From Palsa-1033 sp963735455 (lineage in GTDB: Bacteria > Chloroflexota > Limnocylindria > Limnocylindrales > CSP1-4): DNA of 64,000 bases. Shown piece by piece: positions 50,321 through 59,612 of the stretch. The stretch's first letter is position 1. Each line of letters opens with the position of its first letter. The notes beneath the pieces are model-generated. The model searched no databases and was not told the DNA's origin. It saw nothing but the letters and a program-made list of their open reading frames with translations. The position numbers were made by a program, and so were the translations under genes. The stretch covers positions 62,001 to 126,000 of the forward strand of contig CAVTKZ010000003.1 of NCBI GenBank assembly GCA_963735455.1, in the 5' to 3' direction.

Positions 50321-51919
50321 ATGAACGGGCGCGCCCGGCTGGTCCTGCTGCTGGTCCTGGGGATCGGCGTCTTCCTGACCGGCCTGGAGCTGATGATCAC
50401 GGCGGTTGCCCTGCCGACGATCGTGACCGGCCTGGCCGATTGGACGCAGCTCCGGACGGCCTCGTGGGTCGTCAACGGCTACCTCCTCGTCTATGTCGCG
50501 ACGATGCCCCTGGCCGGCCGACTGGCCGACCTGTGGGGCGCCCGGCGCCTGCTCCTCCTGGGCCTGGCCGCGTTCACCGTCGGCTCGGCCCTGGCCGGAG
50601 CCAGCCAGAGCCTGGCTGAGCTGATCGGCGCCCGGCTGGTCCAGGCCTTCGGCGGCGGGATCATCGTGCCGGTGGCGACCGCCGCCGCCGCCCACCTGTA
50701 CAGCCAGGCGAGCCGGCCCCGGGCGCTGGGCGTGGTCGGCGCGCTCACCTTCCTGGGGATGGCGGCCGGCCCGTTCGCCGGAGCGGCGATCCTGGCCACG
50801 CTCCATCCGGCCACGGCCCTCGCCGACCGGGGCATCGACAGCGGGCCGCTCCTTGCCCTCTTCGCTCCGGCCTGGCGCTACGTCTTCTACGCCAACGTCC
50901 CGATCGGCCTGGTCGCCCTGGTCCTGGCCTGGGCCGCGACCGGGGACTGGGACACGCCGCGCCGTTCGACGGGGATCGACCTGCCCGGTGGCGTCGCCTT
51001 CTGCGTCGGGCTCGGCGCGCTGCTGGTCGGCGTGACCCTGGTCGGCAGCGGGCTGGACGTCGCCCCGGTCGCCCTCGTCGCGGTGGGCCTGGTCGGCCTC
51101 CTGCTGGCGATCGTGCTCGGCCTGCGCCGCCCGGAGCCGTTCCTCGACGTGCGCCTGTTCCGCGACCGGATCTTCGCCTCGGCGGCGATCGTCTCGCTGC
51201 TGACCGGCTATGCCTTCGCGACGGCGATCATCGGCGGCGCCGTCTTCGTGGACCGGGTCCTGTACGGCGGGCCGGCCGACCAGCAGGTGGCCCTCGGTTC
51301 GCTCGCCGGCGCCACCGCGATCGGCGCCCTGGCGTCGGGCTTCATCGTCCGGGTCTTCTCGCTTCGCCTGGTGACCGTCTTCGGACTGGTCCTAGGCGGC
51401 GTGGCCCTGGTCGCGATGTCTGCCTGGACGCCATCGACGTCGCTGACGATGGTCGGCCTGGCGATGGCCGTCTTCGGGCTGGGCTTCGGCCTGACCGTGA
51501 CGGCCCGCTCAACCGCGGCGGTCGAGCGGGCCGGCGAGGCAGCCTTCGGAGTGGCCTCGTCAACGGTCACCGTGGCCCGGATGATCGGGATGGCGATCGG
51601 CCTGGCCGTCCTGACGGCCTACGGCTCGACCACGATCGATCGCCTCCACGACCAGATCTACAACACGCCGGGCGGCTACCTCCAGTACATCCCGATCGCC
51701 CTCCAGGGTCGCGACCTGCACGACCCGCTCGTCGTCGGGGCGCTCGAGACATGGGCATCGGGCGAAGCGGCCCGGATCATGGTCGGCCTGTTCCTCGTCG
51801 CAGCTGCCCTCGTCCTGATCTCGATCCTGCCCGGCCTGGCGCTCGGCCCGAGCCCTAGGAGCAGTTCACGGGATGTGCTGCCGGATGCGCCGCCGCGGGG
51901 TCTGCCGGACCCGAGCTGA
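50321..51919 (+). CDS. MFS transporter, DHA2 (EmrB/QacA) drug-efflux type
   Basis: 532 residues with 14 predicted TM helices, longer than the usual 12-TM families. TM1 region FLTGLELMITAVALPTIVTGLADWTQLRTASWVVNGYLLVYVATMPLAGRLADLWGARRLLLLGLAAFTVGSALAGAS contains the DHA2 motif A (GRLADLWGARR); motif C-like GGALTFLGMAAGPFAGAAIL follows. Proton-driven export of drugs or metabolites is the family role. An outside loop near 50810-50870 (DRGIDSGPLLALF) is longer than usual. Predicted leaderless. Its 3' end overlaps the convergent sortase-like gene by 65 bp. Confidence 0.92.
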   Translation: MNGRARLVLLLVLGIGVFLTGLELMITAVALPTIVTGLADWTQLRTASWVVNGYLLVYVATMPLAGRLADLWGARRLLLLGLAAFTVGSALAGASQSLAELIGARLVQAFGGGIIVPVATAAAAHLYSQASRPRALGVVGALTFLGMAAGPFAGAAILATLHPATALADRGIDSGPLLALFAPAWRYVFYANVPIGLVALVLAWAATGDWDTPRRSTGIDLPGGVAFCVGLGALLVGVTLVGSGLDVAPVALVAVGLVGLLLAIVLGLRRPEPFLDVRLFRDRIFASAAIVSLLTGYAFATAIIGGAVFVDRVLYGGPADQQVALGSLAGATAIGALASGFIVRVFSLRLVTVFGLVLGGVALVAMSAWTPSTSLTMVGLAMAVFGLGFGLTVTARSTAAVERAGEAAFGVASSTVTVARMIGMAIGLAVLTAYGSTTIDRLHDQIYNTPGGYLQYIPIALQGRDLHDPLVVGALETWASGEAARIMVGLFLVAAALVLISILPGLALGPSPRSSSRDVLPDAPPRGLPDPS

Positions 51920-52538
51920 GCGGCTTGGCGATCACCTGGACCTTCTGGACGGTGCCCACCGGGCCTTCCGAGGTCTGCAGCCAGAGCGTCTCGTCGGTCG
52001 TGGCAAAGGCCGAATCGAGGTTCGTGATGTGACGTCGGACCGCGACGGCCTCGTACAGGAACTCCATGTTGTCGCTGGTATAGACCTGGACCAGCATCCC
52101 GATCATCGCCTGGCCGTTGTTCTTCTGGGAGGCGGTCAGGATCGGCAGGAACATCCCCGTCCGGGCGTGGGCATAGAGGTAGGTCGCTCCGGGCTGGCCC
52201 GGCTGATGGAGCTGGGTGATGTACATCGCCACGTTGCACGGCGGAAATGAGTCGGCGCTGCCGGGCTGCCTGATCACCGGCAGGTCGATGCCCAGGGCGG
52301 GGACGACGACCCGGGTCGCCACCCGGGCGGCCGCCGAGGCGCCCGGCGAGGGGGTGACCAGGGGTTCGAGGGTCGGCAGGGCGCCCGTCCCCGACGAGGG
52401 CAGCGGCCCGGCCGAGCTGACTGGCGCGGCGGCGACCGGCTGGGTGTAGGTCAGCAGTCCGGCGGCGATGAGGACGACGCCGAGGGCGGTGAGGAGCGCC
52501 GAGGTGATCCGCCGCGCGAGGATTCCGAAGTTCTCCAT
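51855..52538 (-). CDS. Sortase-like protein lacking the catalytic cysteine
   Basis: 227 residues: TM/signal (10-32), a Pro/Ser/Ala-rich stalk, then a sortase fold VVVPALGIDLPVIRQPG, ATYLYAHARTGMFLPIL (the conserved His) and DETLWLQTSEGP in place of the TLxTC motif. The position of the catalytic Cys is Ser, so transpeptidation should be lost or altered. The only Cys residues are in PPCNVAM and at the very C terminus (PVNCS). TAGGAT lies 9 nt before the ATG. A substrate with an LPxTG-type signal is not seen nearby. Confidence 0.75.
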   Translation of the reverse strand: MENFGILARRITSALLTALGVVLIAAGLLTYTQPVAAAPVSSAGPLPSSGTGALPTLEPLVTPSPGASAAARVATRVVVPALGIDLPVIRQPGSADSFPPCNVAMYITQLHQPGQPGATYLYAHARTGMFLPILTASQKNNGQAMIGMLVQVYTSDNMEFLYEAVAVRRHITNLDSAFATTDETLWLQTSEGPVGTVQKVQVIAKPLSSGPADPAAAHPAAHPVNCS

Positions 52539-52593
52539 CGACGGCCGATCCTAGCGTGGAACGGGACGTCCCGCTGCCGCTCGTCGGTACTGG

Positions 52594-52599
52594 TACGCT
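52594..52599 (+). promoter_or_regulatory. -10 element TACGCT for leaderless small-protein gene
   Basis: TACGCT is followed by 7 nt and the ATG at 52607, without a ribosome site. otsB is downstream in the same unit. Confidence 0.5.
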
Positions 52600-52606
52600 C
52601 CGGGCA

Positions 52607-52978
52607 ATGTCGACCCGGATCCTTGTCACGATCGCCCTCGTGGCCGGCCTCGTGACGGGGCTGGTCGCACTGAGCCTGGTCGTCGTCCTGGCGCCCGCCC
52701 AAAACCATGCGGCCGCGACGCCCGTTCTGCCCAGCCTGACGCCATCGCCCTCGCCCAGCCCGTCGCCGTCGCCCTCGCCGACGCCCAGCCCGAGTCCGTC
52801 CGCCACGCCATCGGTGGCACCGTCGGTGGTGCCGACCGCCACGCCGGTGCCGACGAAGACGCCGGTCCCCACCAGGACACCGACCCCGACGCCCAGGCCG
52901 ACGCCTTCGCCGACGCCGACCGTCGTCTCCACGCCGACCCCCAGCCCCAGTCCGGCGGGCCCTTCGCCGTCGCCGTGA
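52607..52978 (+). CDS. Small membrane-anchored protein with Ser/Pro/Thr-rich tail
   Basis: 123 residues: TM/signal-anchor at ~5-30 (ILVTIALVAGLVTGLVALSLVVVLA), then almost pure Pro/Ser/Thr (SPSPSPSPSP, TPTPTP, VPTKTPVPTRTP). It has no folded domain. Such a tail is a natural substrate for O-mannosylation, and PMT-type enzymes are encoded 11 kb away. Its stop overlaps the otsB GTG (GTGA). Family unknown; it could also be a wall-spanning anchor. Confidence 0.7.
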   Translation: MSTRILVTIALVAGLVTGLVALSLVVVLAPAQNHAAATPVLPSLTPSPSPSPSPSPSPTPSPSPSATPSVAPSVVPTATPVPTKTPVPTRTPTPTPRPTPSPTPTVVSTPTPSPSPAGPSPSP

Positions 52979-53940
52979 CGGCGGTTCGTTCCCTGGCCGC
53001 CCGGGTGGCAGCGCCGGCGGGCCGGATCCTGGTGGTCACCGACTTCGACGGCACGATCTCCGAGATCGACCCCGACCCGATGGGCGCCCGGATCGAGCCA
53101 CTCGCCCGGCGCGCCCTGCGCCGGCTCGGCCGGATCTCCGAAATCCACCCGGATCGGCTGGCCGTGGCGATCCTGACCGGGCGAGCCGTCTCCGACGCCG
53201 CCGGCCGTACCCGCGTCGGTGGCCTGCACTATCTCGGCAATCACGGCCTTGATTCGGGCTGGCTGGCACGGCGGGCGAACGTTGGAGCCTTCGTCGAGCA
53301 GATGACCGAGGACGATCCCGCGAGCCCGGCCTCCGTTATTGGACGGAGGGTAGCCGCGGCCCTGGGTGATCCCGGCTGGCTCTTCGTCGAGGTCAAGGGC
53401 GGCTCCATTGCCCTCCATTACCGCCGGGCGCCCGACCGGGCGGCCGCCGGTCGCACGATCGGCCGCGTCGTCGACGAGCTCCTGGCGGCGGGCGACCTGG
53501 GCCTCGAGCGCTTCGACGGCCGCTTGATCGTCGAGCTTCGCCCGATCGGCGCAGGCGGCAAGGGCGAGGCCGTCGGCCGCCTGCTCGCCGAGCTCGCGCC
53601 CGCGTCCGTGCTGGCGATGGGCGACGACCGCAGCGACGCCGAGGGCTTCCGGCTCCTGGCCGAGTGGCGTGCCGCCGGCCGCCTGGCCGCGCTGAACGTC
53701 GGGATCCACGACCGGAGCGCGACACCCCCCGAGCTCGTTGCCGCCTCGGACGTGATGCTCGCTGCCCCGCGCGACGCCGCCCGCCTCCTCAGCGCGCTGG
53801 CCACCAGGCTCGAGCAGGACCCGCGACCGCCGCCGCTAGTCGGGCAGGCCGCCCAGCAGCGCTCCAAGGGCCAGGAATATGACCGCGCAGATCCCGAAGA
53901 AGAACAGCACGACTGCCACGATCGGGATCAACCACGATAG
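52975..53940 (+). CDS. otsB: Trehalose-6-phosphate phosphatase
   Basis: HAD-superfamily phosphatase of 321 residues: VVTDFDGTISEIDPDP (catalytic DFDGT), ILTGRAV, LGNHGLD, GKGEAVGRLL and GDDRSDAEGF. It removes phosphate from trehalose 6-phosphate. No otsA is near. GTG start overlaps the previous stop. The last ~40 residues are polar and acidic (EYDRADPEEEQHDCHDRDQPR), unlike the family end, and the frame may simply run on after the natural stop was lost. Confidence 0.88.
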   Translation: MTAVRSLAARVAAPAGRILVVTDFDGTISEIDPDPMGARIEPLARRALRRLGRISEIHPDRLAVAILTGRAVSDAAGRTRVGGLHYLGNHGLDSGWLARRANVGAFVEQMTEDDPASPASVIGRRVAAALGDPGWLFVEVKGGSIALHYRRAPDRAAAGRTIGRVVDELLAAGDLGLERFDGRLIVELRPIGAGGKGEAVGRLLAELAPASVLAMGDDRSDAEGFRLLAEWRAAGRLAALNVGIHDRSATPPELVAASDVMLAAPRDAARLLSALATRLEQDPRPPPLVGQAAQQRSKGQEYDRADPEEEQHDCHDRDQPR

Positions 53941-53994
53941 CCGCGACGGTCGTCGGATCATTCCGAACCTCCCAACGCCGGCATTGTCGTCGAA

Positions 53995-54193
53995 GATTCC
54001 GCGTGCATGGTCGCCAGGCGAATATGGCCCTTCGACAAGGCTGGTTAGCGCGGGCTTGGGTCGGGCGTGGCTACGGTTTGGCCCCGGCTCACGCTCATTA
54101 GAAGCGAAAGAGCCACTACCACCGAGCCGAGCCGAGCTTCACGTTGGCCTTGCGGGCGGGCGTTGTGGTCAGAGCGACCATGCACGCGGAATC
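53995..54193. repeat. 199-bp imperfect palindrome with 20-bp perfect ends (element 4 of 4)
   Basis: GATTCCGCGTGCATGGTCGC (53995-54014) is perfectly inverted at 54174-54193. Inner blocks GCCC/GGGC (54027, 54158) and CAAGGC/GCCTTG (54036, 54147) keep the same centre, 54094. It fills most of the 337-bp gap between convergent otsB and nuoN; nothing else is visible there. GGTTAGCGCG at 54043 is the reverse of the CGCGCTAACC in element 2. Confidence 0.85.
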
Positions 54194-54277
54194 GTCCGCC
54201 TCAAGGCCGGAAACGGGAGAGGGGCCGGGCTACTCCCCAGAGCCGCGCTACGCCCCCGCGGCCGCCGCGCCGAACCC

Positions 54278-55751
54278 CTAGAGCGTGAGCGCCCTGGCGG
54301 CATTGCCGACCAATGTGAGGAGCAGCCCGGGCACCAACCCCAGCACGACCGTCAGCACGGCCGTCACGAGCAGCCCGGTCCGCATCAGCCGGCCGATCAC
54401 GATCGGGGCCGGCTCGCCACGCGGGTCGCGCATGAACATGTAGACCACCACCCGCAGGTAGTAGAACGCGGCGGCCGCGGCGTTGAGGACCGCGACGACG
54501 GCCAGGATCCCGGCCGGTCCACCGGCCTGCACCGCGGCCAGGATGATGTACGCCTTGGCGAAGAAGCCGACGGTTGGCGGGATGCCGGTCAGGGATAGCA
54601 GGAAGAGGGTCATCAGGATGGCCAGGAACGGCTCCCGGCGACCCAATCCGGCGAACGACTCAAGCTGGCTGGAGATGCCCGTCCGGCGCTGGAGGGCGGC
54701 GATCACCCCGAAGGCGCCAAGGTTCATCGCGGCATAGGCCGCGCCGTAGAAGAGCAGCCCCTCGAGGCCCTCGATCCGCGAGTTGGGGCTCGACCAGGCA
54801 GCCAGCCCGATCAGCATGTAGCCGGTGTGGGCGATCGAGGAGTAGGCCAGCATCCGCTTGACGCTGTCCTGGGTCAGGGCGACCAGGTTGCCCAGGGTCA
54901 TCGTCGCCGCGGCGAGGAGCACGATCACGATGTCCCAGTCGGCGCTGATCGGGCCCAGCGCGCCCACGAACAGGCGCAGGATCAGGGCGAAGGCACCGAC
55001 CTTGGGCACGACCGACAGGTAGCCGGTGACCGGTGTCGGCGAGCCCTGGTAGGCATCGGGTGTCCAGTAGTGGAACGGGACCGCCGCGATCTTGAACGCG
55101 ACGCCGGTGGTCAGAAAGGCCAGGCCCATGGCCAGGCCCGGGCTGAGCGGATCGCGTGCCGCTGGCGATCGCCTTGAGCGCGCTGGCCACGCCGTCGATC
55201 CGGGTCGTGCCGGTCAGGCCCCAGATGAAGGCGAGGCCGAACAGGAAGATCGCCGAGCTGAACGAGCCGAGCAGGAAGTACTTGATCGCGCCCTCGGTGG
55301 ACAGCGCGTCGTGCTTGGCGAAGCCGGCCAGCAGGTAGCCCGGCAGGACCATCAGCTCGAGGCCCAGGAAGAGGACCAGCAGGTCGGCCGAGGCCGAGAT
55401 CAGCATCGCCCCGCTGAGGGCGAAGATCAGGACCGCGGCGAACTCGGGCAGGGGCAGGTCGCGCGCCTCGAGGTAGTCGGGGGCGAACATCAGGACCAGG
55501 GCGATGATCGCCACGAAGAGCAGGTCGAGGTAGGTGGTCAGGTCGTCGACCGTGTACGCGCCGCCGAAGGCGGTCGCCGGCTTGGCCCCCACGACGATCG
55601 CCAGGACGGCCACGACCGCCAGCCCGACGAAGGCGACGATCAACGCCGGCACCCGCCTGCCGGGCAGCGCGATGTCGGTCACCACCACCAGGCCGGCGAC
55701 GAGGATCGCCGCGGCCAGTGGCGCGATCGTGGAGAGGTCGGCCCAGCTCAT
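54278..55751 (-). CDS. nuoN: NADH-quinone oxidoreductase subunit N, frameshifted near 55154
   Basis: Proton-pumping antiporter-like subunit of complex I. The N-terminal half (LISASADLLVLFLGLELMVLPGYLLAGFAKHDALSTEGAIKYFLLGSFSSAIFLFG) runs from ATG 55751 and loses frame at CGCG near 55154; one base less gives ASGTDPLSPGLAMGLAFLTTGVAFKIAAVPFHYWTPDAYQGSPTPVTGYLSVVPKVGAF in continuous reading to 54278 (490 aa). Both halves are well conserved, so an assembly insertion is likely. It is the last gene of the nuo cluster, 19 nt after nuoM. Confidence 0.93.
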
Positions 55752-55770
55752 CGGTTCGGTCGGCGCTCCG

Positions 55771-57318
55771 CTACTGCCAGAAGAAGACGTGGATGGCCGG
55801 GACGTTGCCGAGCTCGCCGATCACCGTGCTCACGGTGCCCTGGATCGTGTGCAGGATCAGGCCCGGGAAGAGCCCGAAGAGGACGATCAGGGTGGCCAGC
55901 GGCACGACGGTCAGCATCTCGATCGGGCTGATGTCGGTCAGGTGGCTGCCCAGGCCACGCAGGAAGTCCGACAGCTCGCCGGTGAAGATTCGCTGGAACA
56001 TGAACAGCAGGTAGCCGGCGGCCAGGATCATGCACGAGGCGGCGATGGCCGCGACCACTGGGTTGTAGGCGAACGAGCCGAGCAGGACCAGGAACTCGCC
56101 GACGAAGCCGGACAGGCCGGGCAGGCCGACGCTGGCGAAGACGAAGAAGCCGAAGGTGGCCGTGTACACCGGCACCCGCCCGGCCAGGCCGCCGAACTTG
56201 GCGATCGTCCGGTCGTGGGTCCGCTCGTACATCACCCCAACCAGCAGGAACAGGCCGCCGGTGATCAGGCCGTGGTTGACCATCTGCAGGATGGCGCCCT
56301 GCAGGCCCTGCTCCTGGAAGATGAAGATGCCCAGGGTCACGAAGCCCATGTGGGTGACCGAGGAGTAGGCGATCAGCTTCTTCCAGTCGGGCTGGACCAG
56401 GGCCACGATCGCGCCGTAGATGATTGCGATCAGGCTGAGCACGATGATCGGCGGCCCGAAGGCCTTCGCCGCGGCCGGAAAGATCGGCAGGGCGAAGCGG
56501 ATGAAGCCGTAGGCGCCCAGCTTCAGCAGGATCGCCGCCAGCATCACCGAGCCGGCGGTCGGCGCCTCGACGTGGGCGTCGGGCAGCCAGGTGTGGAACG
56601 GGAACATCGGGACCTTGATCGCGAAGGCCAGGAAGAAGGCCAGGAAGGCGAAGATCTGGAGGCCGTTGGCGAAGCCGGCGGTGGCCGCGAAGTGCTGCAG
56701 GGTGATGAAGTCGAAGGCGCCCGTCCACGACCCGGTCGCGCCCTGGTAGCTGAAGGCGGTGGCCAGGATCGCCACCAGCATCAGCAGCGAGCCGACCAGG
56801 GTGTACAGGACGAACTTGATCGTCGCATAGATCCGGTTCGAGCCACCCCAGATCCCGATGATCAGGTACATCGGCACCAGCACGACTTCCCAGAAGATGT
56901 AGAACAGGAACAGGTCGAGGGCCACGAACACGCCGATCAGGCCGACCTCGAGGATCAGGAACGAGATCATGTATTCCTTGAGCCGTTCCTTGATCGGCCG
57001 GAACGAGGCCAGGATGCTGATCCAGCTGAGGGACGTGGTCAGGACCACGAGCAGGACCGACAGGCCGTCGATGCCGACCTTGTACTGGATCCCGAAGACG
57101 GGGATCCAGTCGTGGACCTCCTGGTACTGGAAGCTCGGGTCGGTCGGATTGAAGCCGATCAGCAGGAGCAGCGACAGGCCGAACGAGATGAACGCGAAGA
57201 CCAGGGCGCTGATCTTGATCGCCCCCGGCTGGCTGCGCGGCAGGAACGCCACGACCAGCGCCCCGACCAGGGGCGTGAAGGTGATCAGGCTGATCAAGGG
57301 CACGTCGCCGATGCTCAC
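55771..57318 (-). CDS. nuoM: NADH-quinone oxidoreductase subunit M
   Basis: 515 residues, about 14 TM helices. Conserved charged-residue segments are IFWEVVLVPMYLIIGIWGG (the TM5 Glu), AFAIKVPMFPFHTWLPDAHVEAPTAGSVMLAAILLKLGAYGFIRF (the TM7 Lys and broken-helix region) and AYSSVTHMGFVTLG. It pumps protons as part of the antiporter-like arm. GTG 57318 overlaps the nuoL stop. Confidence 0.96.
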   Translation of the reverse strand: MSIGDVPLISLITFTPLVGALVVAFLPRSQPGAIKISALVFAFISFGLSLLLLIGFNPTDPSFQYQEVHDWIPVFGIQYKVGIDGLSVLLVVLTTSLSWISILASFRPIKERLKEYMISFLILEVGLIGVFVALDLFLFYIFWEVVLVPMYLIIGIWGGSNRIYATIKFVLYTLVGSLLMLVAILATAFSYQGATGSWTGAFDFITLQHFAATAGFANGLQIFAFLAFFLAFAIKVPMFPFHTWLPDAHVEAPTAGSVMLAAILLKLGAYGFIRFALPIFPAAAKAFGPPIIVLSLIAIIYGAIVALVQPDWKKLIAYSSVTHMGFVTLGIFIFQEQGLQGAILQMVNHGLITGGLFLLVGVMYERTHDRTIAKFGGLAGRVPVYTATFGFFVFASVGLPGLSGFVGEFLVLLGSFAYNPVVAAIAASCMILAAGYLLFMFQRIFTGELSDFLRGLGSHLTDISPIEMLTVVPLATLIVLFGLFPGLILHTIQGTVSTVIGELGNVPAIHVFFWQ

Positions 57319-59291
57319 TTGCCGCCCGCGATGGCCAGGTAGGCGGCCGCCATCACGATCAGCCCCAGGGCGATGCCCAGGGCATAGTTCTGGACCCGGC
57401 CGGTCTGGATCCGGCGCAGGCCGCCGCCGGCCGAGCTGACCACCCGGCCGGTCCCGTTGACCGCGCCGTCGACGATGTTCCGGTCGAACCACCACAGGCC
57501 GTAGGCGATCCGGCCGCCGATCTGGATGAACAGCAGGTCGTTCAGGTCGTCGAACCACCACTTGTTGAGCGAGGCGCGGTACAGGAAGCGGCTGGCGCCG
57601 TTGGCCGAGGCGATCGCGTTGACCTCGTCCGGCCGGGACCTGGCCTGGAGCGGGCCGAGGTCGACCCCGAAGAAGCGCCAGGCCAGGACGATCCCGAGGG
57701 TGGCCACGGCCACGCTGGCCAGGATCAGGCCGCCGTCGATCCCGAACAGGGCGAAGGCCTGCTCGGGCCTGCCCAGGGCCACGGCCGGGGCGAAGACCGG
57801 CTCGAGCCAGCCCTGCAGCCGGCTGGCCCCGAAGGGCAGGCCCAGGAAGAGGCCGACGAAGATCGTGGGGACGGCCAGGATCAGCAGCGGGACCGTCATC
57901 CAGCGACCCGATTCGTGGATCTCGGGCTCGACCGCCGGGTCGACCCGGCTCGTGCCCCAGAAGGTCAGGCCGATCAGCCGGAACATGTAGAAGGCGGTCA
58001 TCCCGGCGACCAGGAAGCCGATCGCCCAGACCCACAGGAAGCCGTTCTTGAACGCGTCGCCCAGGATCTCGTCCTTGCTGAAGAAGCCGGCCAGGGGCGG
58101 GATCCCCGAGATCGCCACCGAGCCGATCAGCATCGTCCAGTACGTGATCGGGATCTTCTTGGCCAGGCCGCCCATCTTGCGCATGTCCTGCTCGTCGTGG
58201 ACGGCGTGGATCACCGAGCCCGAATCGAGGAACAGGAGCCCCTTGAAGAAGCCGTGGGCCATCAGGTGGAAGATCGCCGCGGTCCACGCCCCGACGCCCA
58301 GGGCGGCGAACATGTAGCCCAGCTGGGACAGGGTGGAATAGGCCAGGACTCGCTTGATGTCGGTCTGGGTGAAAGCGATCGAGGCGGCCAGGATCGCGGT
58401 GAACGTGCCCAGGCCGGCGACCACAACCATGATCTCCGGCGTTCGGGCGAAGATCGGGCTGGTCCGGGCCACCAGGTAGACCCCGGCATTGACCATCGTC
58501 GCGGCATGGATCAGGGCGGACACCGGGGTCGGGCCCTCCATCGCGTCGGGCAGCCAGACGTGGAGCGGGAACTGGGCGCTCTTGCCCACCGCGCCGCACA
58601 GGATCAGCAGGGCGATCCAGCTGATCGTGCCGTGGTCGAGCTTGCCGATCTGGGCCAGCACCTCCTGGATGTTCAAGGTGTGGAGCTGGGTCCAGATCAG
58701 CATGATCCCGAGGATGAAGCCGACATCGCCGACCCGGTTGACGATGAACGCCTTCTTGCTGGCCAGGGCCGCGGCGCGGCGTGGGAACCAGAACCCGATC
58801 AGCAGGTAGCTGCACAGCCCGACCAGCTCCCAGGCCACGAAGACGACCAGGAAGCTGTCGGCCAGGATCAGCACGAGCATCGAGAACATGAACAGGTTGA
58901 GGTAGGCGAAGAAGCGCCAGTAGCCGCCGTCGTGGCTCATGTAGCCGACCGAGTAGATGTGGACGAGCAGGCCGATCGTGGTCACCACGATCAGCAGGCA
59001 GGCGGTCAGGGCGTCGACGAAGAAGCCGGCCGAGACGGTGAACTGGCCGGCCGGGATCCACTGCCAGAAGGTGACCCCGTGGCCGTGCTCCCCGAACGGG
59101 GCGGCGCCGCTGATCGCCCCGACCGCCACGATCATCGCCGCCAGCCAGGACAGGCTGACCATCGCCAGGGGCACGGCGCTGGCCGCAGGCTTGCCCCACT
59201 GGGCCTGGATCCGCCGGCCGAAGAGGGCCGTGAATGCGAAGCCGGTGATCGGCAGGACCGCGATCAGCGGGATGAGCGTGTCGTAGGGCAT
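57315..59291 (-). CDS. nuoL: NADH-quinone oxidoreductase subunit L
   Basis: 658 residues, about 16 TM segments plus the long lateral helix that clamps the membrane arm (region around NQTG-like GASRLQGWLEPVFAPAV to the end). Core segments are FFVDALTACLLIVVTTIGLLVHIYSVGYMSHD, WELVGLCSYLLIGFWFPRRAAALASKKAF, KSAQFPLHVWLPDAMEGPTPVSALIHAATMVNAGVYLVAR and AYSTLSQLGYMFAALG. Starts 9 nt after the nuoK stop. Confidence 0.97.
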   Translation of the reverse strand: MPYDTLIPLIAVLPITGFAFTALFGRRIQAQWGKPAASAVPLAMVSLSWLAAMIVAVGAISGAAPFGEHGHGVTFWQWIPAGQFTVSAGFFVDALTACLLIVVTTIGLLVHIYSVGYMSHDGGYWRFFAYLNLFMFSMLVLILADSFLVVFVAWELVGLCSYLLIGFWFPRRAAALASKKAFIVNRVGDVGFILGIMLIWTQLHTLNIQEVLAQIGKLDHGTISWIALLILCGAVGKSAQFPLHVWLPDAMEGPTPVSALIHAATMVNAGVYLVARTSPIFARTPEIMVVVAGLGTFTAILAASIAFTQTDIKRVLAYSTLSQLGYMFAALGVGAWTAAIFHLMAHGFFKGLLFLDSGSVIHAVHDEQDMRKMGGLAKKIPITYWTMLIGSVAISGIPPLAGFFSKDEILGDAFKNGFLWVWAIGFLVAGMTAFYMFRLIGLTFWGTSRVDPAVEPEIHESGRWMTVPLLILAVPTIFVGLFLGLPFGASRLQGWLEPVFAPAVALGRPEQAFALFGIDGGLILASVAVATLGIVLAWRFFGVDLGPLQARSRPDEVNAIASANGASRFLYRASLNKWWFDDLNDLLFIQIGGRIAYGLWWFDRNIVDGAVNGTGRVVSSAGGGLRRIQTGRVQNYALGIALGLIVMAAAYLAIAGGK

Positions 59292-59300
59292 CGCCGGCGC

Positions 59301-59612
59301 CTAGTCGCGCATCGTGTCGTACTCGTCCACCAGCGGCGTCTTCTTGTTCCGGAAGATCGCGATCACGATCGATAGGCCGACGGTCGCTTCGGCAGCGGCC
59401 ACGGCCAGCACGATCAGGGCGATCACCGAGCCCTGGATCTTGAGCGAGGCGATGAACGCGCCGAAGGCGATGATCGTCAGGTTCACCGCGTTGAGCATCA
59501 GCTCGATCGACATCAGCATGCTGATCGCGTTGCGCCGGGCCAGGAAGCCGAACGTGCCGATCGCGAAGAGGATGCCGGCCAGGACCAGGTAGGCGTCGAG
59601 CGAGTGGCTCAT
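59301..59612 (-). CDS. nuoK: NADH-quinone oxidoreductase subunit K
   Basis: 103 residues with three TM helices and the conserved IGTFGFLARRNAISMLMSIELMLNAVNLTII segment (two buried Glu region: one Glu visible in SIELMLNAV, second in AAAEATVGLSIVI). ATG overlaps the nuoJ stop. Confidence 0.97.
   Translation of the reverse strand: MSHSLDAYLVLAGILFAIGTFGFLARRNAISMLMSIELMLNAVNLTIIAFGAFIASLKIQGSVIALIVLAVAAAEATVGLSIVIAIFRNKKTPLVDEYDTMRD

Noticed and set aside
14695..54193. The four palindromes as integron attC sites
   Set aside because: No GTTRRRY/RYYYAAC core pairs at the ends, no integrase, and the neighbours are core genes, although CGCGCTAACC vaguely recalls an attC box.
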